Source: Shewanella sp. MBTL60-112-B2 (GTDB lineage: Bacteria > Pseudomonadota > Gammaproteobacteria > Enterobacterales > Shewanellaceae). Taken from it: a stretch of 64,000 bases of DNA. Position 1 is the stretch's first letter. Every line of letters begins with the position of its first letter. The stretch lies in assembly GCF_019655055.1 (NCBI RefSeq), contig NZ_BPFA01000015.1, positions 41,022 to 105,021 of the forward strand. The letters are read 5' to 3'. Below, one piece after another: positions 57,088 to 64,000 of the stretch. The translations under genes and the position numbers were made by a program. The notes under the pieces are model-generated. The model had not been told where the DNA came from, did not search any database, and worked only from the letters and a program-made list of their open reading frames with translations.

Positions 57088-57215
57088 AAAAAAGCGTCAT
57101 CCGAAGGTTTAATAAATGCGAAGAACTGTTTGTGTCTGTTAAGGACTTTTAGGTGGCGTGTTTTCAATTGGCTACGACGACGCGCTGCAACATTATTAAT
57201 TGTTTTTTTTCTCAT
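57084..57215 (-). CDS. Small basic protein, unrecognised
   Basis: 43 codons from ATG 57215, with a good ribosome site (GAGG, 5-nt spacing). The product is very basic (RKKTINNVAARRRSQLKTRH, then LKVLNRHKQFF) and may bind nucleic acid. It converges on tadA and overlaps its end by 4 bp; the last codons and stop fall in an 8-T run. No family recognised. Confidence 0.5.
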   Translation of the reverse strand: MRKKTINNVAARRRSQLKTRHLKVLNRHKQFFAFIKPSDDAFF

Positions 57216-57420
57216 ATAGACCTCACTGGTATTTTCACTTAAGACCTTTATCAACTTACTACATAAAAGTCTACGTGAGTATGATTAATCTATGATGAAT
57301 TCGTTCAAAAATAGCTAAATAGGCTATCGGCTGGCGATAAAATGCTCTATATCGAGAACTACTTTACCTGGAAGGGCTAGCGCGTTTGTTAGCTTAATTT
57401 GGTGGTTTATTCACTTATTA
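57216..57420. other. Gap upstream of the small basic ORF
   Basis: About 200 bases with no gene; on the minus strand it should hold the promoter of the small ORF at 57084-57215. AAAGTCTACGTGAGTA and TCTATATCGAG are noticed but not interpreted. Confidence 0.25.
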
Positions 57421-57667
57421 CAGGGCTGTTTATATAAAGGCAGGCTCAGGGCTGTTTATATAAGGATAAGCTCAGGGCTGTTTATATAAAGACAGGCTCA
57501 GGGCTGTTTATATAAAGACAAGCTCAGGGCTGTTTATATAAAGACAAGCTCAGGGCTGTTTATATAAAGACAAGCTCAGGGCTGTTTATATAAAGACAAG
57601 CTCAGGGCTGTTTATATAAAGACAAGCTCAGGGCTGTTTACTATATAAAAACTGGCTCAGGGCTGTT
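57421..57667. repeat. 26-bp tandem repeat array at the mltF 3' end
   Basis: Nine head-to-tail units, each starting CAGGGCTGTTTATATAA, at 57421, 57447, 57473, 57499, 57525, 57551, 57577, 57603 and 57629, with a partial tenth at 57658. Units 1-8 are 26 bp and the last is 29 bp. Middle units are identical; outer ones vary by a few bases. The partial tenth copy is the end of mltF itself: CAGGGCTGTT there encodes the last residues QQP and, with the preceding T, the stop. There are no unique spacers, so it is not CRISPR. Confidence 0.95.
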
Positions 57668-59111
57668 GTGGCTGGCTTGCATCGGCCAGAGGTTCTTGGC
57701 TCTTTATATTTTGTTCGGTCTCATTGGCTTCGGCGGTTTGAAGCGGCTTCTTCTTGAGCTCAAGCAGCATATTCTGATTATCGATCCACACAAGCGTGTC
57801 ATAGTAACGACGAATACTATCGACATAATGCACCGCTTCATTGCCTCTGGCGTAACCATAACGGGTTTTCTTGTAATACTTACGTTTTTGCAGCAGCGGT
57901 AATATCGACTTTACATCTCGCCAAGCACTCGGGTTCAATCCCTGAGCTTGCGCCAATTTCCGTGCATCTTCCACATGCCCTAAGCCAATATTATAAGAGG
58001 CGAGGGCAAACCACATACGCTGACTCTCAGGAATCGAATCAGGCAGACGCTCAAGCATACTGTTAAGGTATTTAGCACCACCCTTGATGCTCTGGTGAGG
58101 ATCTAGGCGGTTTTTAATGCCCACTTGTTTCGCCGTTGGCAGGGTCAGCATCATCAAGCCGCGCACACCGGTTGGCGAACGTGCATTTGGGTTCCAATGA
58201 GACTCCTGATAGGCGGTTGCGGCAAGTTTACGCCAGTCTATACCCTCAGCGTATTTTTCAAATGTGGCTTGATACTTAGGCAGCTTGTTATCGATGGCAC
58301 GAATAAAGGCGCGGGTGTCGACGTAATCGAAGCGCTCAACGTGAGCAAAGTATTTCTCATTGAGGTGAGCCAAGGTGCCACTGCGTTTCTCTATGTGCCA
58401 AAACGCCAGTAACTCACTCATTAGCTTGTCGCTGTTGGTGGCTGGCAATAACCATACAACTGGCTGTTTACGTTTTAAAACTAGGCCTTCCCGTAACTCA
58501 GGCATAAAACGTCTGTTGATATCTAAACTGGTCGAGTCGGCAATGGTGTAAGGGATCTCTCCGGCGGCTATCATGGTGAGTAGCTCTTCGGCATCCTTGT
58601 CTTTTTCTTGATTCCATACAAGGTTCGGGTTGGATTTTTGCAGCTCGGTTAAAGTATCAACAAAAGAGGAATCGGTAGTTACCGTGATCTCGCCTTTAAG
58701 TGTATCTATATTTCTTGGGATCGGGGTACCTTGGCGATAAACCAATATTTGATTAACTCGGTAAAGTGGCGGGCCGAGTCTAAACTGCTCGCGTCTTGCT
58801 GGTGTATCGGCTAAGCCCGCTGCAATAATATCGATTTCGCCACTGCGCATAGCGTTATACAGCTCGCTAATATTGGCGAAAGGCTTCATTTTTAATTCTA
58901 GATCTAAGTAATCAGCAAAGCGCTCCGCCATCTCATAGTCATAACCTGAGTCCCCTTGCCCTGAGGTAAAGTAAATTTGTGGGCCATATAAAGTACCGAC
59001 CACTAATTGAGTGGGCTTAGGCGGGGGAGTCGTGTTTGTTTGCTCCACGACAACCTTCTGGCAGGCAGCCAGTAAGGTGATACAGCATAGAGCAAATAAG
59101 AGTTTTTTCAT
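57657..59111 (-). CDS. mltF: Membrane-bound lytic murein transglycosylase F
   Basis: 484 aa. Lipobox TLLAAC at residues 13-18; a family 3 solute-binding-like domain (about 38-265: [39 protein letters not shown]); then a lysozyme-like SLT domain (about 285-420) with [20 protein letters not shown] (catalytic Glu) and [15 protein letters not shown]. Cleaves peptidoglycan to anhydromuropeptides at the outer membrane. The C-terminal tail is Glu/Gln-rich and ends in the tandem array. Divergent from purL. Confidence 0.95.
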   Translation of the reverse strand: MKKLLFALCCITLLAACQKVVVEQTNTTPPPKPTQLVVGTLYGPQIYFTSGQGDSGYDYEMAERFADYLDLELKMKPFANISELYNAMRSGEIDIIAAGLADTPARREQFRLGPPLYRVNQILVYRQGTPIPRNIDTLKGEITVTTDSSFVDTLTELQKSNPNLVWNQEKDKDAEELLTMIAAGEIPYTIADSTSLDINRRFMPELREGLVLKRKQPVVWLLPATNSDKLMSELLAFWHIEKRSGTLAHLNEKYFAHVERFDYVDTRAFIRAIDNKLPKYQATFEKYAEGIDWRKLAATAYQESHWNPNARSPTGVRGLMMLTLPTAKQVGIKNRLDPHQSIKGGAKYLNSMLERLPDSIPESQRMWFALASYNIGLGHVEDARKLAQAQGLNPSAWRDVKSILPLLQKRKYYKKTRYGYARGNEAVHYVDSIRRYYDTLVWIDNQNMLLELKKKPLQTAEANETEQNIKSQEPLADASQPQQP

Positions 59112-59362
59112 CGATTATATAGTGTTAGCGCTTAACTTAAATTATAAGAAAAATAATGAAATAGTCGTCGATTATACCACAAACTTGGTTGACGTAAAAA
59201 AACTGACATTTTATTGGTAAGTGTTGATTTTAGTATGAACCTAAATGAAGTTTTTGCTGGGAATATCCCCTTGGGAGTGCAAAAGTTTTTAAGCCACTTT
59301 TTCCTGTGCGGGAAACACTGTTTTCAATAGCGACTGCTGATGATTTGTGACAAACATTTCCC

Positions 59363-59368
59363 TATAAT
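59363..59368 (+). promoter_or_regulatory. -10 box of the purL promoter
   Basis: TATAAT 48 bp before the purL start; TTGTGACA lies just upstream, but its spacing as a -35 is too short, so the -35 is uncertain. No PurR-like palindrome is seen in the mltF-purL gap. Confidence 0.45.
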
Positions 59369-59415
59369 AGCGCCCAGATCTGACCCTGCAATTATAATAT
59401 ATAAGGTGAAAAGAC

Positions 59416-62400
59416 GTGATGGAGATCATCCGCGGAGCCCCTGCACTTTCGGCGTTTAGAGTACAGAAGCTGATGCAAGCTTGTGAATCGGCAGCACTGC
59501 CAGTGCGCCAAATCTATGCCGAGTTTATCCATTTAGCCGATTTAAAAGAATCCCTAAATGACACTGAAAGTCAACAGCTTGAAAAAATCCTCACCTACGG
59601 CCCCGCTATCGAAGCGCACACGCCAGAAGGTCATCTCCACTTCGTTACACCCCGTCCCGGTACCATCTCTCCTTGGTCATCAAAAGCAACTGATATCGCT
59701 CACAACTGCGGCCTGAATAAGGTTAAACGTTTAGAGCGTGGTCTTGCTTACTATGTGGTGAGCGATGAGTTGACTGGCGAACAGCTAAAAACGTTAAACG
59801 CATTGCTACATGACCGTATGGTAGAAGTCATTTTACCAAGCTTTGATGATGCAAGCGTATTGTTTGCTCGCACAGAGCCTGCAAAGTTCACTAGCGTTGA
59901 TGTACTTTGCGCTGGACGCGTCGCACTAGAGCAAGCCAACACTAAACTTGGCTTGGCTTTGGCCGATGATGAAATTGACTACCTAGTTGAGAACTTTACT
60001 CGATTAGGTCGTAACCCAAATGACATCGAGCTAATGATGTTTGCTCAAGCAAACTCAGAGCATTGTCGTCATAAAATCTTTAACGCAGATTGGACAATCG
60101 ACGGTGAAGTTCAGCCAAAGTCATTGTTCAAGATGATCAAAAATACCTTCGAGAAGACGCCTGACAACGTGTTATCTGCTTATAAAGATAACGCTGCGGT
60201 AATGACAGGCTCTACAGCCGGTCGTTTCTTCCCGAAACAAGATGGCGTTTATGGCTACCACACTGAGCCAATGCATATCTTAATGAAGGTTGAAACTCAT
60301 AACCACCCAACTGCAATTAGCCCATACCCAGGTGCTGCAACCGGTAGCGGTGGTGAAATTCGTGATGAGGGCGCTACAGGCCGTGGCTCTAAGCCAAAGG
60401 CGGGCCTAACAGGCTTTAGCGTATCAAACCTTAAGATCCCAGGTTTTGTGCAACCATGGGAAGCAGATTACGGTAAGCCAGATCGCATTGTTACTGCGCT
60501 TGATATTATGACCGAAGGCCCATTAGGCGGCGCGGCATTTAACAACGAGTTTGGTCGCCCAGCACTTGTGGGTTACTTCCGTACTTACGAGCAAGAAGTT
60601 AACAGTCACAACGGCGTTGAAGTTCGTGGTTACCACAAGCCAATTATGCTGGCGGGTGGTTTAGGTAATATCCGCGAAGAGCATGTGCAAAAAGGTGAAA
60701 TTACCGTTGGTGCGAAGCTTGTAGTTCTTGGCGGCCCTGCGATGAACATCGGTTTGGGCGGCGGCGCTGCGTCATCAATGACATCGGGTCAGTCGAGTGA
60801 AGATTTGGACTTTGCTTCTGTGCAGCGTGAAAACCCAGAAATGGAGCGTCGTTGCCAAGAGGTTATCGACCGCTGCTGGCAGATGGGTGATGCTAACCCA
60901 ATCCAGTTTATTCACGATGTGGGCGCGGGCGGTTTATCAAATGCTTTCCCTGAGCTGGTTAATGATGGCGAGCGTGGCGGTAAGTTTGAGCTACGTAAAG
61001 TACCGTCTGATGAGCCAGGTATGAGCCCGCTAGAGATTTGGTGTAACGAATCACAAGAGCGTTATGTGATGTCAATTGCACCAGAGAATATCGAGTTGTT
61101 TACCCAAATTTGTCAGCGTGAGCGTGCTCCGTTTGCCATTGTAGGTGTGGCGACGGAAGAGAAAGAGTTAGTCCTTAGTGACGAGCACTTTGAAAACCAC
61201 CCAATCGATTTGCCACTTGAAGTGCTATTAGGTAAAGCGCCTAAGATGAGCCGCGATGTAGTAAGCGCAAAAGCTAACTCTGCAGCACTTGACCAAACAG
61301 GTATTGAAGTTAAAGAAGCGGCGCATCGTTTACTGCGTTTGCCAACGATTGCTGAAAAGACCTTCCTTATCACCATTGGTGATAGAACGGTAACGGGTCT
61401 GGTTAATCGTGACCAAATGGTTGGCCCATGGCAGGTGCCGGTAGCCGATTGCGCGGTAACTGCGTCAAGCTACGACTCATACACAGGTGAAGCTATGTCT
61501 ATTGGCGAGCGTACACCGCTTGCATTACTAGACTTTGGTGCATCGGCGCGTATGGCGGTTGCCGAGTCAATTATGAACATTGCTGGTACCGACATTGGTT
61601 CGTTCAAGCGTGTTAAGCTATCTGCGAACTGGATGTCTCCAGCGGGTCACCCAGGTGAAGATGCAGGTCTTTACGAGGCTGTTAAAGCCATCGGTGAAGA
61701 GTTATGCCCTGATTTGTCGCTGACAATCCCAGTAGGTAAAGACTCAATGTCGATGAAAACGGCTTGGGAAGAAAACGGCGTTCAAAAGGCTGTGACCTCT
61801 CCTATGTCATTAGTTATCACTGCATTTGGTGTGGTGCAAGATGTTCGCAATACAGTAACCCCAGAGCTTCGCACCGATAAAGGTGACACAGATTTGTTAC
61901 TGCTTGACCTTGGTCTTGGCCAGAACCGTTTAGGCGGATCTTGTTTAGCGCAGGTTTACAGCGAGCTAGGTGATATCGCCCCAGATCTTGATAACTCTGC
62001 AACGCTTAAAGGTTTCTTCGAAACCATTCAGCCAATGATTGCCGATAAATCTATTATTGCTTATCACGATAGAAGCGATGGCGGTCTATATACCACATTG
62101 GTTGAAATGGCGTTTGCCGGTCACATAGGTCTAAATGTTGATTTAAGTGCACTGACTGGTACTGACGTTGAACGCCTGTTTAACGAAGAGCTAGGCGCTG
62201 TTATTCAAGTTCGTCGTCAAGACGCTGCGATTATCAGCGAAAAATTTGCTGCTGCTGGCGTGCCTTGCCATAAAGTTGCTGAACTGACCGACAATGACAG
62301 CATTGCAATCTTTGATGGCGCGCGTGAAGTTCTCACTGAAACGCGTACTTCACTACGTACTATTTGGGCTGAAACCACATATCGCATGCAGGCGTTACGT

Positions 62401-63300
62401 GACAACCCTGAGTGTGCTAAAGAAGAGTTCGAGCTTAAGCAAGACGCTAGTGATTTAGGTCTAACGGTTGATTTAAGCTTCGATCCAAGCGAAGACGTTG
62501 CCGCGCCATTTATCTTAAAAGGCGCTGCACCTAAGATGGCTATCTTGCGTGAGCAAGGCGTTAACTCGCACATCGAAATGGCTGCAGCGTTTGACAGAGC
62601 CGGTTTCGAGGCGATGGACGTACACATGAGTGACATCCTAAGCGGTCGTATTAGTCTTGAGCAGTTCCAAGGCCTAGTGGCGTGTGGTGGCTTCTCTTAC
62701 GGTGACGTACTGGGCGCGGGTGAAGGTTGGGCTAAGTCAATTCTGTTTAACGAGCGTGCTCGTGAGCAGTTTAGCCAATTCTTTGAACGTAACGATAGCT
62801 TCTCGCTTGGTGTGTGTAATGGTTGTCAGATGTTGTCTAACCTAAAAGACATTATTCCTGGCACTGAGTTATGGCCACACTTCGTACGTAACCGTTCTGA
62901 GCGTTTTGAAGCGCGTTTCAGTTTAGTTGAAGTGCAGAAGAGCCCGTCGTTATTCTTCCAAGGTATGGAAGGCTCTCGCATGCCAATCGCCGTATCTCAC
63001 GGTGAAGGTCGCGCAGAGTTTGCATCGCCTGAAGCGTTAGCAGCTGCAGAAGCGTCTGGTACGGTTGCACTGCGTTATGTTGATGGCAATGGCCAAATCG
63101 CTACTCAGTATCCACAGAATCCGAATGGTTCGCCAAATGCGATTACTGCATTGAGTTCAACTGACGGCCGAGTGACGATTATGATGCCGCACCCTGAGCG
63201 TGTATTTAGAACCGTTGCTAACTCATGGCACCCTGAGTCTTGGGGTGAAGATAGCCCTTGGATGAGAATGTTCCGCAATGTGAGAAAGTCAGTCGGCTAA
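59416..63300 (+). CDS. purL: Phosphoribosylformylglycinamidine synthase
   Basis: 1294 aa, the large single-chain PurL of gammaproteobacteria. GTG 59416 (AAGGTG 7 nt upstream) gives the usual MMEI start; ATG 59419 is the alternative. FGAR plus glutamine plus ATP gives FGAM in purine synthesis. Seen: an N-terminal PurS-like domain, synthetase halves with [35 protein letters not shown] and [23 protein letters not shown], and a C-terminal glutaminase with GVCNGCQML (catalytic Cys near 1138) and HPERVFR. Encoded opposite mltF. Confidence 0.98.
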   Translation: MMEIIRGAPALSAFRVQKLMQACESAALPVRQIYAEFIHLADLKESLNDTESQQLEKILTYGPAIEAHTPEGHLHFVTPRPGTISPWSSKATDIAHNCGLNKVKRLERGLAYYVVSDELTGEQLKTLNALLHDRMVEVILPSFDDASVLFARTEPAKFTSVDVLCAGRVALEQANTKLGLALADDEIDYLVENFTRLGRNPNDIELMMFAQANSEHCRHKIFNADWTIDGEVQPKSLFKMIKNTFEKTPDNVLSAYKDNAAVMTGSTAGRFFPKQDGVYGYHTEPMHILMKVETHNHPTAISPYPGAATGSGGEIRDEGATGRGSKPKAGLTGFSVSNLKIPGFVQPWEADYGKPDRIVTALDIMTEGPLGGAAFNNEFGRPALVGYFRTYEQEVNSHNGVEVRGYHKPIMLAGGLGNIREEHVQKGEITVGAKLVVLGGPAMNIGLGGGAASSMTSGQSSEDLDFASVQRENPEMERRCQEVIDRCWQMGDANPIQFIHDVGAGGLSNAFPELVNDGERGGKFELRKVPSDEPGMSPLEIWCNESQERYVMSIAPENIELFTQICQRERAPFAIVGVATEEKELVLSDEHFENHPIDLPLEVLLGKAPKMSRDVVSAKANSAALDQTGIEVKEAAHRLLRLPTIAEKTFLITIGDRTVTGLVNRDQMVGPWQVPVADCAVTASSYDSYTGEAMSIGERTPLALLDFGASARMAVAESIMNIAGTDIGSFKRVKLSANWMSPAGHPGEDAGLYEAVKAIGEELCPDLSLTIPVGKDSMSMKTAWEENGVQKAVTSPMSLVITAFGVVQDVRNTVTPELRTDKGDTDLLLLDLGLGQNRLGGSCLAQVYSELGDIAPDLDNSATLKGFFETIQPMIADKSIIAYHDRSDGGLYTTLVEMAFAGHIGLNVDLSALTGTDVERLFNEELGAVIQVRRQDAAIISEKFAAAGVPCHKVAELTDNDSIAIFDGAREVLTETRTSLRTIWAETTYRMQALRDNPECAKEEFELKQDASDLGLTVDLSFDPSEDVAAPFILKGAAPKMAILREQGVNSHIEMAAAFDRAGFEAMDVHMSDILSGRISLEQFQGLVACGGFSYGDVLGAGEGWAKSILFNERAREQFSQFFERNDSFSLGVCNGCQMLSNLKDIIPGTELWPHFVRNRSERFEARFSLVEVQKSPSLFFQGMEGSRMPIAVSHGEGRAEFASPEALAAAEASGTVALRYVDGNGQIATQYPQNPNGSPNAITALSSTDGRVTIMMPHPERVFRTVANSWHPESWGEDSPWMRMFRNVRKSVG

Positions 63301-63339
63301 TATACTTATTGCTGATGTGACGTTAGCCTTGCTAACGAA

Positions 63340-63367
63340 AAGCCCCTATCTTTAGGGGCTTTTTTTT
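63340..63367 (+). terminator. Terminator of purL
   Basis: AAGCCCCTA and TAGGGGCTT pair around TCTT, followed by seven T. Confidence 0.92.
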
Positions 63368-63568
63368 GCCTGAAATATTTGATAGCAGCAGAGTTCGCCA
63401 AACAAGGTTGATTAAACAATAGATTACAACGGGATTAGTGGTTCATTGAATGCTAAATTAATTGTTTTAAGCCGCTATTCATCATTTTATGGATAAGCAG
63501 AAGTTATCCATAATCAACAAGCTTAGTGGTAAACGTATATTTGGGTTGTGGAATAAACAAACAGGCAT
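63368..63568. other. Gap between purL terminator and the minus-strand mini-gene
   Basis: About 200 bases with no gene. TGGATAAGCAGAAGTTATCCA (63490-63510) is an inverted repeat, TGGATAA/TTATCCA, similar in wording to a DnaA box (TTATCCACA-like), but isolated. Confidence 0.3.
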
Positions 63569-63598
63569 AAAAAAGCCCTCCTTATTGCTAAGGAGGGC
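63569..63598 (-). terminator. Terminator of the mini-gene
   Basis: On the minus strand GCCCTCCTTA and TAAGGAGGGC pair around GCAA, then TTTTTT. Confidence 0.9.
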
Positions 63599-63649
63599 CG
63601 CTTTGCGCTAACAAAACTTCAAGATTAATCTTGCATTAGAAAGTCTTAC

Positions 63650-63727
63650 TTATAGCTCTCTAGAAGTATAAAGTTCAACGAAAACACGCTGATAGCTAAC
63701 AACTAGACGCTCGAATAATTTTGTCAT
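63650..63727 (-). CDS. 25-codon ORF in a self-contained mini-transcript
   Basis: ATG 63727 with GGAG 8 nt upstream; the product begins MTKLFERLVVSYQRVF and ends YTSREL. It is the only ORF between a strong promoter (63852-63824) and a terminator (63598-63569), with a 90-nt folded leader. It may be a regulatory leader peptide, a small protein, or part of a dual-function RNA. No family recognised. Confidence 0.5.
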   Translation of the reverse strand: MTKLFERLVVSYQRVFVELYTSREL

Positions 63728-63739
63728 AACAGTTTCTCC

Positions 63740-63817
63740 ACATAGATTGATGATTTAAGCGGAGTTAGTCTTTACCGGGCTACTTCACCGGATTGGCTAG
63801 ACCGTCTCCTTAACTTG
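63740..63817 (-). promoter_or_regulatory. Folded 5' leader upstream of the 25-codon ORF
   Basis: On the minus strand TTAAGGAG (from 63813) can pair with CTCCGCTTAA (63764-63755), GGTCT with AGAC inside it, and CCGG with CCGG in the middle, giving a long closed stem just before the ribosome site. It resembles a cis-regulatory RNA in layout, but I cannot assign it to a known riboswitch class. Confidence 0.45.
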
Positions 63818-63823
63818 GTGCTC

Positions 63824-63852
63824 ATTTTAGGCGAGTCGTTATATTTCATCAA
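63824..63852 (-). promoter_or_regulatory. Strong sigma-70 promoter of the mini-transcript
   Basis: Minus strand TTGATG (63852-63847), exactly 17-nt spacer, TAAAAT (63829-63824); the start site is expected near 63817. Confidence 0.75.
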
Positions 63853-64000
63853 ACGAGAAAAATTGTATTGTGAGATTAGTTAAACTAATGCTTTTGATGG
63901 GGCTTTAAGTTTTTTACTGCAAGAGGCTGATTTTAAGTTACTGTATTTAAGGTGTATCTTGTTTTTATGTGATTTCGATCTCATAGATTTGGGTTATTAT

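Noticed and set aside
57421..57657. CRISPR-like array
   Set aside because: The 26-bp units follow each other directly with no unique spacers, and no cas genes are nearby. It is a plain tandem repeat.
59220..59415. PurR operator before purL
   Set aside because: No ACGCAAACGTTTGCGT-like palindrome is present in the gap.

Overview
The window reads as a chromosomal segment of a marine gammaproteobacterium, almost certainly Shewanella. Reasons: the blocks rlmN-pilW-rodZ-ispG-hisS-yfgM-bamB-der and xseA/guaB-guaA-tadA-mltF/purL, the tmRNA tag ANDDNYALAA, smpB/ratA/rnfH/bamE together, and a small NrfJ-related protein. The species cannot be fixed from the sequence alone. Most genes are ordinary housekeeping genes; several accessory islets lie between them.

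Layout. 1-11.2 kb: a cut-off RsgA-type GTPase, a HAD phosphatase, a CIA30 protein, a lipoprotein/LruC-GEVED surface-protein pair, then a + strand cluster of a BshA-like glycosyltransferase, a transporter fused to a periplasmic binding domain, and an outer-membrane barrel, followed by an LpxR-like lipid A deacylase. 11.8-18.5 kb: an EAL phosphodiesterase, a MITE-like repeat, a CBS protein, NfsA, a PEBP protein, an AraC regulator, a candidate structured ncRNA and YjdM. 18.8-21.3 kb: tmRNA, SmpB, RatA, RnfH, BamE.

21.8-24.8 kb holds the most interesting locus: a split borosin RiPP pair (SonM-type alpha-N-methyltransferase plus separate SonA-type precursor), followed after 7 bp by a TPR-GGDEF diguanylate cyclase. 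A perfect 14-bp tandem repeat lies upstream of the methyltransferase.

25-38 kb: degraded repeats, malate synthase without an adjacent isocitrate lyase, an HDOD-GAF protein, MtfA, an orphan ParA/ribbon-helix-helix pair with clustered TTGACG repeats upstream, DUF3820, an NrfJ-like protein, two GNAT paralogues (the second ends inside a MITE), a 5'-nucleotidase-type phosphatase and a CNNM-type transporter. 38-47 kb: RNA modification, pilus/shape, isoprenoid, histidyl-tRNA and outer-membrane assembly genes in one long co-directional run. 47-64 kb: two unrecognised proteins, xseA, guaBA, an acyltransferase, tadA, a 26-bp tandem array grown out of the mltF 3' end, mltF, purL, and finally a minus-strand mini-transcript with its own promoter, folded leader, 25-codon ORF and terminator.

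All calls rest on reading the sequence and on family knowledge; no database search or folding calculation was run.
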